Assembly (NCBI RefSeq): GCF_000633935.1
Contig: NZ_KK214996.1
Location: forward strand, 541,337 to 605,336
DNA from: Ectothiorhodospira haloalkaliphila ATCC 51935
GTDB taxonomy: Bacteria > Pseudomonadota > Gammaproteobacteria > Ectothiorhodospirales > Ectothiorhodospiraceae
Reading direction: 5' to 3'
DNA length: 64,000 bases
A program made the translations under genes and the position numbers. The notes beneath the pieces were generated by a model. The model was not told the DNA's origin and searched no databases. It saw nothing but the letters and a program-made list of their open reading frames with translations. Below, piece after piece: positions 52,707-61,329 of this stretch; the stretch's first letter is position 1, and each line of letters starts with the position of its first letter.

Positions 52707-54977
52707 TTGAACCTCACACGCCAGACGCTCGCCCGTGTTCTGCTGTTACTGCTGACAGCCGTGCTCATCCTGCCCATGCCCGCGCTGGCCGACTCTCCTT
52801 CCGGAGACAGTCGCCTCGCCGATATTCTCGAGGACGACCAGGCCCGTGCGGCACTGATCGCGGAGCTGCGGCGCAGTGCGGCGGAGGCGGATGCCGTGCA
52901 GCCCGAGGAGACAGAACCCGCCGTCTCGCTGCCGGGCCGGGTGGCACAACTCACCCAATCCCTGGCCGAGGGGACCGTTGAGGAGGTGGAGGCTGCCCTG
53001 CAGTCCGGTCGCGAGGCCTGGCAACAACTCATGACGGCAGACCTCATGGATCTGACCCTGCAGGTGGGGCTGCTGGCCGGCCTCATCGCCGCCACCCTGG
53101 TCACCCTGTGGCTGCTCTCCTGGCTGGCACGATTCGCCTACCGGGGCCTGAACGGGTACGCGTTCTCCCGCACCGGCACGGTGGGCATCATCCGCCGCGG
53201 TGTGGCCATCATTTCCTCCCTGATCATCGATGTGGCCACTGTCCTGCTGGCCTGGCTGACGGGCTATGCCATTGCCCTGTTCGTACTGGGCACCTCGGGC
53301 GAGATGACCGCCCAGGAAACCCTTTTCCTCAACGCCTTCCTCATCGTGGAGTTGTTGCGCGCGGCCATCCGTCTGGTCTTCTCCAAGCGCTGGCCCGGCC
53401 TGCGACCCGTGCCCCTCACCGACGAGGAGGCCGCCTACTGGACCGCCTGGACCACGCGCATGGCGGCCTTTTTGGGATATGGCCTGCTGTTCGTGGTGCC
53501 GGTCGTCAACCAGACCGTGACGCCGGAACTGGGCCGCGCCGTGGCCCTGATCATCATCTTTATGGCCTTCCTCAAGGGTGTGGCCCTGGTGATGCAGAAC
53601 CGCAAGCGTGTCAAGGATCGTCTGATCACCCTGGCGGAACGGATGGAAACCGGCTTTGCCCAGATCAGCCTGAACCTGGTGGCCAAGACCTGGCATGTGA
53701 TCGCCCTGGTGTATCTGGCCGCCATTCTCGGCACCGCCGTGCTCTTCCCGGAACAGGCCCTGCCCTTCATGCTGGCGGCCACCTTTCAGACCCTGATCGC
53801 CGTGGCGGCGGGCATTGGCCTGTCGGCGTTTCTCACCCGGGTGATCCTGCGTCGCATCCAGTTGCCCGAGGATACCCGGACCAAGTTCCCGCAACTGGAA
53901 GAGCGGCTGAACGCCTACATCCCCATGAGCCTTAAGATCACCCGGTTCACCATCCTGGCCATCGTGGCCGGTGTGATCCTGGATGCCTGGACCCCCTTCA
54001 GCCTGGCTGGGTGGGTGGCCTCGGACAGTGGCACCCTGATCATCGGCAAGATCGTCGCCGTGGCCTTGATCATCGCCTTTGCCATGCTGCTTTGGCTGGT
54101 GATCGCCAGCTGGATCGAATTCAAGCTCAACCCGGCTGCAGGTGACGGCGAACCCAATCCACGCACGCGCACCCTGCTGACCATTTTCCGCAATGCCATC
54201 GCCATTGCCCTGATCGTGATGACGGTGATGGTGGTTCTGGCAGAGATCGGCATCAACATCGGCCCGCTGATCGCCGGTGCCGGCGTGCTGGGCCTGGCCA
54301 TCGGTTTCGGGGCCCAGAAGCTGGTCCAGGATGTGATCACCGGCGTCTTCATCCAGCTGGAGAATGCGGTGAACGTGGGGGATGTGGTCACCGCCGGGGG
54401 CATGACCGGCACCGTGGAGCGCCTCACCATCCGTTCCATGGGGCTCAGGGACCTCTCCGGCACCTATCACCTGATGCCCTTCTCCTCCGTGGACGCCGTT
54501 TCCAACTACATGCGCGACTTCGGCTACCACGTGGGCGAATACGGCGTGGCCTACCGGGAGGATACGGATCAGGTGATCGCCCGCCTGCGGGATGCCTTTG
54601 CGGAACTGCGCAGCATGCCGGAGGTGGCCCCCAATGTCCTGGGCGACCTGGAGGTGCACGGCGTCACTGCCCTGGCCGACAGCTCGGTGAACGTGCGGGT
54701 GCGCATCAAGACCGCACCGGGCATGCAGTGGGCCGTGGGGCGGGAGTACAACCGCCTGGTCAAGCGCCATTTCGACGCCGCCGGCATCGAGATCCCGTTC
54801 CCGCACATGACGCTGTACTTTGGCGAAGACAAGGCCGGCCAGGCACCGCCGGCCCGGATCCTGCTGGAGGAGGACGGCACCGATCACGAGGACGCCACCG
54901 CGCCACCGCGGATCTCCCGTTTCCGTTCCCGCTCCAACCCCAAGTTCAAGGGGGACTTCGACGAAGGCGAGGAATAA
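52707..54977 (+). CDS. Large MscS-family mechanosensitive channel (YbiO-like)
   Basis: A 756-residue protein: signal peptide (about 1-28), a soluble region to about 110, roughly ten hydrophobic helices, then the MscS core with the pore helix (GPLIAGAGVLGLAIGFGAQ) and the beta domain. The cytoplasmic C-terminal domain ends in a charged tail. The start is TTG at 52707, decided by a strong AAGGAG site about 5 bases upstream. It protects cells from osmotic shock, useful for a halophile. Confidence 0.88.
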   Translation: MNLTRQTLARVLLLLLTAVLILPMPALADSPSGDSRLADILEDDQARAALIAELRRSAAEADAVQPEETEPAVSLPGRVAQLTQSLAEGTVEEVEAALQSGREAWQQLMTADLMDLTLQVGLLAGLIAATLVTLWLLSWLARFAYRGLNGYAFSRTGTVGIIRRGVAIISSLIIDVATVLLAWLTGYAIALFVLGTSGEMTAQETLFLNAFLIVELLRAAIRLVFSKRWPGLRPVPLTDEEAAYWTAWTTRMAAFLGYGLLFVVPVVNQTVTPELGRAVALIIIFMAFLKGVALVMQNRKRVKDRLITLAERMETGFAQISLNLVAKTWHVIALVYLAAILGTAVLFPEQALPFMLAATFQTLIAVAAGIGLSAFLTRVILRRIQLPEDTRTKFPQLEERLNAYIPMSLKITRFTILAIVAGVILDAWTPFSLAGWVASDSGTLIIGKIVAVALIIAFAMLLWLVIASWIEFKLNPAAGDGEPNPRTRTLLTIFRNAIAIALIVMTVMVVLAEIGINIGPLIAGAGVLGLAIGFGAQKLVQDVITGVFIQLENAVNVGDVVTAGGMTGTVERLTIRSMGLRDLSGTYHLMPFSSVDAVSNYMRDFGYHVGEYGVAYREDTDQVIARLRDAFAELRSMPEVAPNVLGDLEVHGVTALADSSVNVRVRIKTAPGMQWAVGREYNRLVKRHFDAAGIEIPFPHMTLYFGEDKAGQAPPARILLEEDGTDHEDATAPPRISRFRSRSNPKFKGDFDEGEE

Positions 54978-55100
54978 ACAGGGTCGCGCGTTCATTCATG
55001 TGCCGTTCAGGGAACAAGGCGAATAATGGCCCCGAAGCCTGGAGAAATGATCCGGGCCAAACGACACAGCCATTCGCCTCGATGCGAGAAGGAGCACACC

Positions 55101-55430
55101 ATGAAGACCCTGAGCAACAACGTGAGCCGCCGTCGTTTCCTGCAGTTCGGTGCCTATGGCCTGGTGGCCGTGCCCCTGGCCGGCCTGGGCTGGACCACCG
55201 CCGCGCAGGCCGGCATGGAACGTCTGGACCCGGAGTCCGATTCCGCCCAGGCCCTGGCCTACACCCATGATGCGGGCACAGTGGATCATCCCCAGTTCAA
55301 GGAGGGCAGCAACTGCCTGAACTGCATGCTCTACTCCGACCCCAATGCCAAGGAATGGGGCCCCTGCGCGGTGTTCCCGGGCAAGCATGTGGCCGCCGAA
55401 GGCTGGTGCACCGCCTGGGTGGCCCGCTGA
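55101..55430 (+). CDS. hip: High-potential iron-sulfur protein (HiPIP)
   Basis: A 109-residue precursor with a Tat signal (NVSRRRFLQFGA) and four cluster cysteines (NCLNC, GPC and GWC), as in HiPIPs that bind one [4Fe-4S]. In Chromatiales and relatives, HiPIP carries electrons from the bc1 complex to photosystems or oxidases. The start at 55101, not 55026, follows a GGAG ribosome-binding site. Confidence 0.95.
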   Translation: MKTLSNNVSRRRFLQFGAYGLVAVPLAGLGWTTAAQAGMERLDPESDSAQALAYTHDAGTVDHPQFKEGSNCLNCMLYSDPNAKEWGPCAVFPGKHVAAEGWCTAWVAR

Positions 55431-55435
55431 TCCGG

Positions 55436-55653
55436 GGATAGTGCCCTCCGCTCCCCCTCATCCCCAGCCCTTCTCCCCTGAGGGGAGAAGGGAGCCAAAT
55501 AGGGGATCGTGCCCTCCATGCCCCTCATCCCCGACCCTTCTCCTTTGAGGGGAGAAGGGCGCCAAATGAGAGGCTCCCGCCTGCGACGGGGAAGGCAGTC
55601 ATGAAAATGAAAGCCCCTCTCCCGCTTGCGGGAGAGGGGTTGGGGTGAGGGCA
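55436..55653. repeat. Intergenic GC-rich palindromic repeats
   Basis: Two direct copies of a palindromic element lie at about 55436-55500 and 55505-55567 (both with TCTCC/GGAGA stems and GCCAAAT ends). A third, different palindrome at 55614-55652 has CCCCTCTCCCGC facing GGGAGAGGGG, then TTGGGGTGAGGGC. Similar elements are dispersed in many proteobacterial genomes. They fill the HiPIP-iorA gap and could act as transcription terminators. Confidence 0.7.
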
Positions 55654-55776
55654 TGAAAAAACCCCAGAAATTCCTCCCCCATTGAGGAATCATGTAGACT
55701 TGCGGGCTGTCGCCCGCGTTGCCGCGCCGTCGGTCGCCGGGCTCCGTCGTCCCACAGACAGATTGAGCAGCAGATC

Positions 55777-57402
55777 ATGGCATCGACCGAACGTCTTCTC
55801 CTGAGCGGCAACGAAGCGGTGGCCCTGGCCGCCCTGCATGCCGGTGTCAAACTGGGAACCGGTTATCCCGGTACCCCCTCCACCGAAATCCTCGAGGCCT
55901 TCGACCTGATCGGCGGCCCGGCCCAGTGGGCGCCCAACGAAAAGGTGGCCCTGGAAGTGGCCCTGGGCGCGTCCTTCGCCGGGGCACGCAGCCTCACCAC
56001 CATGAAGCACGTGGGCGTGAACGTGGCCGCCGACCCCCTGTTCACCGCCGCCTACATCGACATGACCGGTGGCCTGGTGCTCGTCTCCGCCGATGACCCG
56101 GGCATGGCGTCCAGCCAGAACGAGCAGGACAACCGCCATTACGCCCGCGCCGCCATCGTCCCCATGCTGGAACCGGCCGATGCGCAGGAGGCCTATGATT
56201 TCACCCTGGCCGCCTTTGAACTCTCCGAGCGCTGGAAGGTGCCGGTGATCCTGCGCATGACCACGCGCATCTGTCATGCCAAGACCGAGGTCCGCCCGGG
56301 CCCCGAGCGCCCCTCCAGCATCCAGCCCGGCTATGAACGCGACATCCCCGGCCGGGTGATGATCCCCGCCTATGCCCGGCCCGCGCACCACAAGGTGCGC
56401 GCCAAGATGGAAGAGATCGCCCAGTGGAACGAGCAGAGTGATCTCAACCGGATCTACCCGGGTGACCGCTCCCTGGGCATCATTGCCTCGGGCGTGGCCG
56501 TGATGCATGCCCGCGAGGCGGCCCCCGAGGCCACCATGCTGGCCCTGGGACTCACCTGGCCGCTGCCCATGCAGCGCATCAAGGAGTTCGTTGCCAGCGT
56601 GGATCGCTGCGTGATCATCGAGGAGGGCGACCACCTGCTGTACGAGGCCCTGAAGGTGGAAGGGCTTGACGTGGAAGGCAAGCCGGAGATGTACCGCTTC
56701 AGTGAGCTGAACGTGCCCCGGGTGCGCCGCATCCTCTCCGGCGACACCACCCCCGAGGCCAAACCACCGCGGGGCAAGCCGCCTGAGCTGTGCAAGGGCT
56801 GCTCCCACCGGGAGGTCTTCGAGGCCCTGAGCCGTATGGACTGCATCGTCGCCGGCGACATCGGCTGTTACACACTGGGCGTGCTGCCCCCCTTCGAGGC
56901 CATGGACACCTGCGTGTGCATGGGCGCCGCCATCGGCGTGGGTCTGGGATTGCGCCACACCCTGCCCGATGACCAGGCCCGGCGCGTGGTCAGCGTGATC
57001 GGCGATTCCACCTTCGTCCATTCCGGCCTGACCGGCATCGCCGAGATGGTGTACAACCCGCCGCCGACCGGTCATGTGGTGCTCATCGTCGACAACAGCA
57101 CCACCGCCATGACCGGCCGCCAGGAGCATCCCGGCACCGGGCGCAGCCTGAACCACGAACCCGCCAACAAGATGGATTTCGCCGCCGTCTGCCGCGCCAT
57201 GGGCGTGAAGAACGTGGAAGTGGTGGATCCTCAAAAACCGGATGAGGACTTCGAGGGCCGCCTGCGGGCCATGATGGAAAAGGACGAGCTCTCCGTCATG
57301 ATCGCCGAGCGCCCCTGCATCCTGGCGGCGCCGCTGATCCGCAAGTTCGAGAAGGCCCAGGAGGAGAAGCAGGCCCAGTGCGCCGCCGCCATGACGGACT
57401 GA
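55777..57402 (+). CDS. iorA: Indolepyruvate:ferredoxin oxidoreductase alpha-like subunit
   Basis: A 541-residue 2-oxoacid oxidoreductase. The N-terminal pyrimidine-type domain opens with LSGNEAVALAAL; the C-terminal TPP-binding domain has CKGCSHREVFEAL, GDIGCYTLG and GDSTF followed by DNSTTAMTG. It would turn aryl pyruvates (from Trp, Phe or Tyr) into aryl-acetyl-CoA. The usual C-terminal ferredoxin domain with two [4Fe-4S] clusters is missing. iorB, paaK and an ACT protein follow. Confidence 0.88.
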   Translation: MASTERLLLSGNEAVALAALHAGVKLGTGYPGTPSTEILEAFDLIGGPAQWAPNEKVALEVALGASFAGARSLTTMKHVGVNVAADPLFTAAYIDMTGGLVLVSADDPGMASSQNEQDNRHYARAAIVPMLEPADAQEAYDFTLAAFELSERWKVPVILRMTTRICHAKTEVRPGPERPSSIQPGYERDIPGRVMIPAYARPAHHKVRAKMEEIAQWNEQSDLNRIYPGDRSLGIIASGVAVMHAREAAPEATMLALGLTWPLPMQRIKEFVASVDRCVIIEEGDHLLYEALKVEGLDVEGKPEMYRFSELNVPRVRRILSGDTTPEAKPPRGKPPELCKGCSHREVFEALSRMDCIVAGDIGCYTLGVLPPFEAMDTCVCMGAAIGVGLGLRHTLPDDQARRVVSVIGDSTFVHSGLTGIAEMVYNPPPTGHVVLIVDNSTTAMTGRQEHPGTGRSLNHEPANKMDFAAVCRAMGVKNVEVVDPQKPDEDFEGRLRAMMEKDELSVMIAERPCILAAPLIRKFEKAQEEKQAQCAAAMTD

Positions 57403-57462
57403 TCCATCGCGACGCATCCCGGCTTTCTTCCATACTTACCCAAAGAATTCAGAGGATCAGCA

Positions 57463-57969
57463 ATGGCTGTCACCAATATCGTACTTGCCGGCCTGGGGGG
57501 CCAGGGCGTGGTCAAGGCATCGGATCTGCTCTCCACCACCGCCTTCAATGCCGGTTTCGAGGTCAAGAAGAGCGAAGTGCATGGCATGAGTCAGCGGGGT
57601 GGCTCGGTCACCAGCGACGTGCGTTTCGGGGAGAAGGTACTGAGCCCCATGGTGCCCATGGGCGAGGCGGACTTCCTGCTGGTGTTCGAGTCCAGCCAGG
57701 TGGACATCAACCGGGGCTGGCTCAAGCCCGGTGGCGTGCTCATCGCCCCCGAGGCCATTCCCGAGGGCGCCCTGCGCAACCGCAAGAGCCTGAACGTGGC
57801 CATCCTGGGGGCCCTGTCGGTGATGCTGGACTTCGATGAGGACCAGTGGATCCGCTCCATCCATACCTGTCTTGCCGAAAAACTGCACACGGTCAACGAG
57901 CAGGCCTTTGCCCTCGGGCGTGAAGTGGGACAAAAGATGGGCCGCGCGAAAGAGACCGAGGGGGTTTAA
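57463..57969 (+). CDS. iorB: Indolepyruvate oxidoreductase beta-like subunit
   Basis: A 168-residue gamma-type subunit of 2-oxoacid oxidoreductases, with the GLGGQGVVKAS motif near residue 11 and the KSEVHGMSQRGGSVTSDVR segment. It pairs with IorA in the same operon, 60 bp downstream. It is followed immediately by paaK (its TAA abuts the next ATG). Confidence 0.93.
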   Translation: MAVTNIVLAGLGGQGVVKASDLLSTTAFNAGFEVKKSEVHGMSQRGGSVTSDVRFGEKVLSPMVPMGEADFLLVFESSQVDINRGWLKPGGVLIAPEAIPEGALRNRKSLNVAILGALSVMLDFDEDQWIRSIHTCLAEKLHTVNEQAFALGREVGQKMGRAKETEGV

Positions 57970-59304
57970 ATGCTCAAAGAACGCTGGAACGATGTGGAGG
58001 GTGGCTTCCATCCGGCCAGTGCGCCGGATTTTCTGCCCGAGGACAAACTGCGCGAGGTGCAGCTCAGACGCCTGCGGGCCGTGGTGAAGCGCGCCTACGA
58101 CAACGTGGAGCTGATCCGCACGCGGATGCAGGAAAAGGACATGGCGCCCGAGGACATCAAGCAGTTGTCCGATGTCGCCCACCTGCCCTTCACCACCAAG
58201 CTGGATCTGCGCGACACCTACCCTTTTGGTCTGTTTGCCAGCCCCATGAGCGACATCGTGCGCCTGCACGCTTCCTCCGGCACCACCGGCAAGCCCATCG
58301 TGGTGGCCTACACCCGGGAGGACCTGGAGGTCTGGGCCGAGGTGATGACCCGCACCTTCGCCTCCTGCGGTCTGCACCGGGGCGATGTGGTACAAAACGC
58401 CTTCGGCTATGGCCTGTTCACCGGTGGCCTGGGTGCCCACTACGGGGCCGAGTCCCTGGGGGCCACGGTGATTCCGGTCTCCGGCGGTAACACCGAACGC
58501 CAGCTGATGGTGATGAAGGACTTCTCCGTCACCGCCATGTGCGCCACGCCCAGCTATTTCACCCACATCATCGAACGTGCCCACGACATGGGCATGGACA
58601 TGCGCGACCTGCCGCTGCACACCGGCATCTTCGGGGCCGAGCCCTGGAGCGATGCCATGCGCACCCATATCGAGGAAGGTGCCGGCATCAAGGCCTACGA
58701 CATCTATGGTCTGTCCGAGATCATCGGCCCCGGCGTGGCCAGTGAATGCTCGGAGCAGAACGGCCTGCATGTTTTCGAGGATCATTTCTATCCCGAGATC
58801 ATCGACCCGGAAACCGGCGAGCCGCTGCCCGATGGCGAGGAAGGGGAACTGGTGCTCACCACCCTGAGCAAGCAGGCCATGCCCATCATCCGCTACCGCA
58901 CCCGGGATATCACCCGCATCATCCCCGAGACCTGCCCCTGCGGACGCACCACGCGGCGCTTCCGCCGCGTGGGTCGGCGCTCCGACGACATGTTCATCAT
59001 CCGCGGCGTCAACGTCTTCCCTTCCCAGGTGGAGGCCGCGCTGCTGCAGGTGGAAGGCACCCTGCCCCACTACCAGATCATCCTCACCCGCGAAAACGGG
59101 CTGGATCAGATGGCCGTGGAGGTGGAAGTCACGCCGGAGGTGTTCAGCGACAAGGTCCGGGCCCTGGAGGATGTGCGGGCCGCCCTGGCCAAGGCCATCG
59201 AGCACATCGTGGGCATCCGTGTCGGCCTGCGCCTGGTGGAACCGCGCACCATTGCCCGCAGCGAGGGCAAGGCCAAGCGGGTGATCGACAACCGTTCGCT
59301 GTAA
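57970..59304 (+). CDS. paaK: Phenylacetate-CoA ligase
   Basis: A 444-residue adenylate-forming enzyme with the P-loop-like SSGTTGKP at 102-109, the DIYGLSE motif and the GRRSDDMFIIRGVNVFPSQ C-terminal hinge. It makes aryl-acetyl-CoA from an aryl acid, ATP and CoA, matching the upstream IorAB. The ATG directly follows the iorB stop. Confidence 0.94.
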   Translation: MLKERWNDVEGGFHPASAPDFLPEDKLREVQLRRLRAVVKRAYDNVELIRTRMQEKDMAPEDIKQLSDVAHLPFTTKLDLRDTYPFGLFASPMSDIVRLHASSGTTGKPIVVAYTREDLEVWAEVMTRTFASCGLHRGDVVQNAFGYGLFTGGLGAHYGAESLGATVIPVSGGNTERQLMVMKDFSVTAMCATPSYFTHIIERAHDMGMDMRDLPLHTGIFGAEPWSDAMRTHIEEGAGIKAYDIYGLSEIIGPGVASECSEQNGLHVFEDHFYPEIIDPETGEPLPDGEEGELVLTTLSKQAMPIIRYRTRDITRIIPETCPCGRTTRRFRRVGRRSDDMFIIRGVNVFPSQVEAALLQVEGTLPHYQIILTRENGLDQMAVEVEVTPEVFSDKVRALEDVRAALAKAIEHIVGIRVGLRLVEPRTIARSEGKAKRVIDNRSL

Positions 59305-59328
59305 GTCGTCACAGGAGCATCACATCCC

Positions 59329-59766
59329 ATGAAGCTGCAACAGCTTTCCGTCTTTCTGGAAAATCGCCCGGGACACCTGGCCGAACCCCTGGAACTGCTG
59401 TCCCGACAGGGCATCAACCTGCTCAATCTCTCGCTGGCCGACACCGCCGAGTTCGGGATCCTGCGCATCATCGTGCGCGACTGGCAGAAGGCCGAACAGG
59501 TCCTCAAGGAGGCCGGCTGGGTGGTCAGGCTCACCGAGGTGGTGGCCGTGGACGTGGAAGATCGTCCCGGCGGTCTCGCCGAAGTGCTGCAGGTGGCCGG
59601 ACGGGCGGACCTCAAGATCGAATACATGTACGCCTTCCCGCTGCGCCGTAATGACCGCGCTGCCTTGATCTTCCGGTTCGAACAGCCGGACCGAGCCATC
59701 GCGCAATTGAAGGGTGCCGGCATTCATCTCATCGAGGCGGAAGAACTCTTCGCCGCCGTGGAATGA
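59329..59766 (+). CDS. Double ACT-domain protein
   Basis: A 145-residue protein of two tandem ACT domains (LENRPGHLAEPLELLSRQG, then VEDRPGGLAEVLQVAGRAD). ACT pairs bind amino acids. Linkage to iorAB-paaK suggests sensing of an aromatic amino acid or regulating the ligase. It starts 24 bp after paaK and has a GGAG site. Confidence 0.88.
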   Translation: MKLQQLSVFLENRPGHLAEPLELLSRQGINLLNLSLADTAEFGILRIIVRDWQKAEQVLKEAGWVVRLTEVVAVDVEDRPGGLAEVLQVAGRADLKIEYMYAFPLRRNDRAALIFRFEQPDRAIAQLKGAGIHLIEAEELFAAVE

Positions 59767-59776
59767 ACCCAGCCCC

Positions 59777-61084
59777 ATGAAACTGCCCTTCAAGGAACAT
59801 GCGCTGCGCCGTGCCCTCAACGGTGAGTTGCACGCCCGTACCTTCGAGCCCACCCAGGCGCCGGCACGGGTGTCGCACCTGGCGTTTTTGTGCGGCGAAC
59901 GGGGCAGCGGCATCAACACCCGCCACCTGCACCGTCTGCTGGAGCACTTCGGTGCACCCATTCCGGAGCAGGTGGGGCAGTATCATGTGGCGAATCTCGG
60001 GGATATCCGGCTGCATTGGGAACGGCACACGGAGTTTGTCACCTATACCTTCACTCACTGCGGCCCATTCACACACCCATTCGACCATCCGGTCATCGAG
60101 CGCCTGCCGAGCAACTGGCTGGAGAACTCCCCCGGTGAGTTGATTGCCGCCGTCACACTGGCCATGGATTCCGCCGACATGCCCGAGCGCAGCCTGGATG
60201 AAATCTCCGGGTTGTTTGGTGGCAATATCCTCATCGGTTCCGAGGTGGTGGGTGGCAAGGGCCGGGCCTGGTCGGACCTGCGTATCCATTCGGATGGCTT
60301 TGCCCGGATCCTGCTGCGCAACGATAACCTCACCGATGCCCAGGCCGGGCGGCTGATCAAGCGCATCCTGGAAGTGAACGCCTATCGGGCCATGTCACTC
60401 ATGGGACTGCCCATGGCCCGCAAGGCCAGCCGTTCCCTGGGCACCGCCGACCGCCGCCTGGCCGAACTGGCGGCCCGCATGACCGAACAGAACAGCCACA
60501 ACTCCGGCGAAACCCAGGGGGAACTGTTGGCGGACCTCACCCATCTGGCCTCCCAGATCGAGGCCGTGGCCGCCCAGACCACCTACCGTTTCGAGGCCTC
60601 CCGGGCCTATTACCGGGTGGTGCAGCAGCGTCTTCAACAATTGCGTCAGCAGCGCATCGAGGGGCTGCAGACCTTCACGGAATTTCTCGAGGCCCGACTG
60701 GCACCGGCCGTAGCCACCTGCGAGTCTGTGGGTGACCGGCAACGGGGGCTGGCCGAGCGGGCAGCGCGCTTGACCGCCCTGCTGCGGGCCCGTGTGGAGG
60801 TGAGCCTGCAGGCCCAGAACCGCAACCTCCTGGAATCCATGGACCGTCGTGCCAGCCTGCAACTGCGGCTGCAGGACACCGTGGAGGGGCTGTCCGTGAT
60901 TGCCATCAGCTACTATGGCGTGGGCCTGGTGGGTTATGCCCTCAAGGGTCTGGAGAGTCAGGGCGTGCCCATCAGCCCGGCCCTGGGGATGGGTCTGGCC
61001 ACCCCGCTGGTGGTCTTCAGCGCCTGGATGTTCCTGCAGCGGGTGAAGCGACGCATCCTCGGAGACGAAAAGAGCGAACACTGA
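59777..61084 (+). CDS. DUF3422 membrane protein
   Basis: About 435 residues from the ATG at 59777 (10 bp after the ACT stop). It is a DUF3422 protein with a large cytoplasmic N-terminal domain (ALNGELHARTFEP, then HTEFVTYTF) and two C-terminal helices (about 370-395 and 405-425). The open frame from 59714 is an overlap shadow. Function unknown; it may belong to the aromatic operon only by position. Confidence 0.85.
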   Translation: MKLPFKEHALRRALNGELHARTFEPTQAPARVSHLAFLCGERGSGINTRHLHRLLEHFGAPIPEQVGQYHVANLGDIRLHWERHTEFVTYTFTHCGPFTHPFDHPVIERLPSNWLENSPGELIAAVTLAMDSADMPERSLDEISGLFGGNILIGSEVVGGKGRAWSDLRIHSDGFARILLRNDNLTDAQAGRLIKRILEVNAYRAMSLMGLPMARKASRSLGTADRRLAELAARMTEQNSHNSGETQGELLADLTHLASQIEAVAAQTTYRFEASRAYYRVVQQRLQQLRQQRIEGLQTFTEFLEARLAPAVATCESVGDRQRGLAERAARLTALLRARVEVSLQAQNRNLLESMDRRASLQLRLQDTVEGLSVIAISYYGVGLVGYALKGLESQGVPISPALGMGLATPLVVFSAWMFLQRVKRRILGDEKSEH

Positions 61085-61246
61085 AACGCGGTTGCCGGGA
61101 TAAACGTCCCGGTGGAAGGTTGACCCCCATCAACGGCGTCCACCTGGCGCACGTGGCATCATACTCGCGAAGCACGGCCCACCATGCGCGAAGGGAACCC
61201 CTTATCGGCCCAAACAGCCGGCGCATCCATCAGGGATGGATGACGA

Positions 61247-61273
61247 TCAAGTTGCGGCTGTCACTGCCGATAT
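61247..61273 (+). promoter_or_regulatory. Sigma-28 (FliA) promoter of the chemoreceptor gene
   Basis: TCAAGTTG, then 11 bases, then GCCGATAT matches the consensus TAAAGTTT-N11-GCCGATAA. It ends 56 bases before the chemoreceptor ATG. This places the gene in the flagellar/chemotaxis class III regulon. Confidence 0.75.
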
Positions 61274-61329
61274 ACTGAGCCGGACACGAAAAATCCTGCC
61301 AAGGGTCTGGCAGCCAACGGGGAATCGCA

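Noticed and set aside
52746..54995. 749-codon open frame on minus strand
   Set aside because: It mirrors the MscS-family gene, whose protein has signal peptide, helices and channel domain; the antisense product has none.
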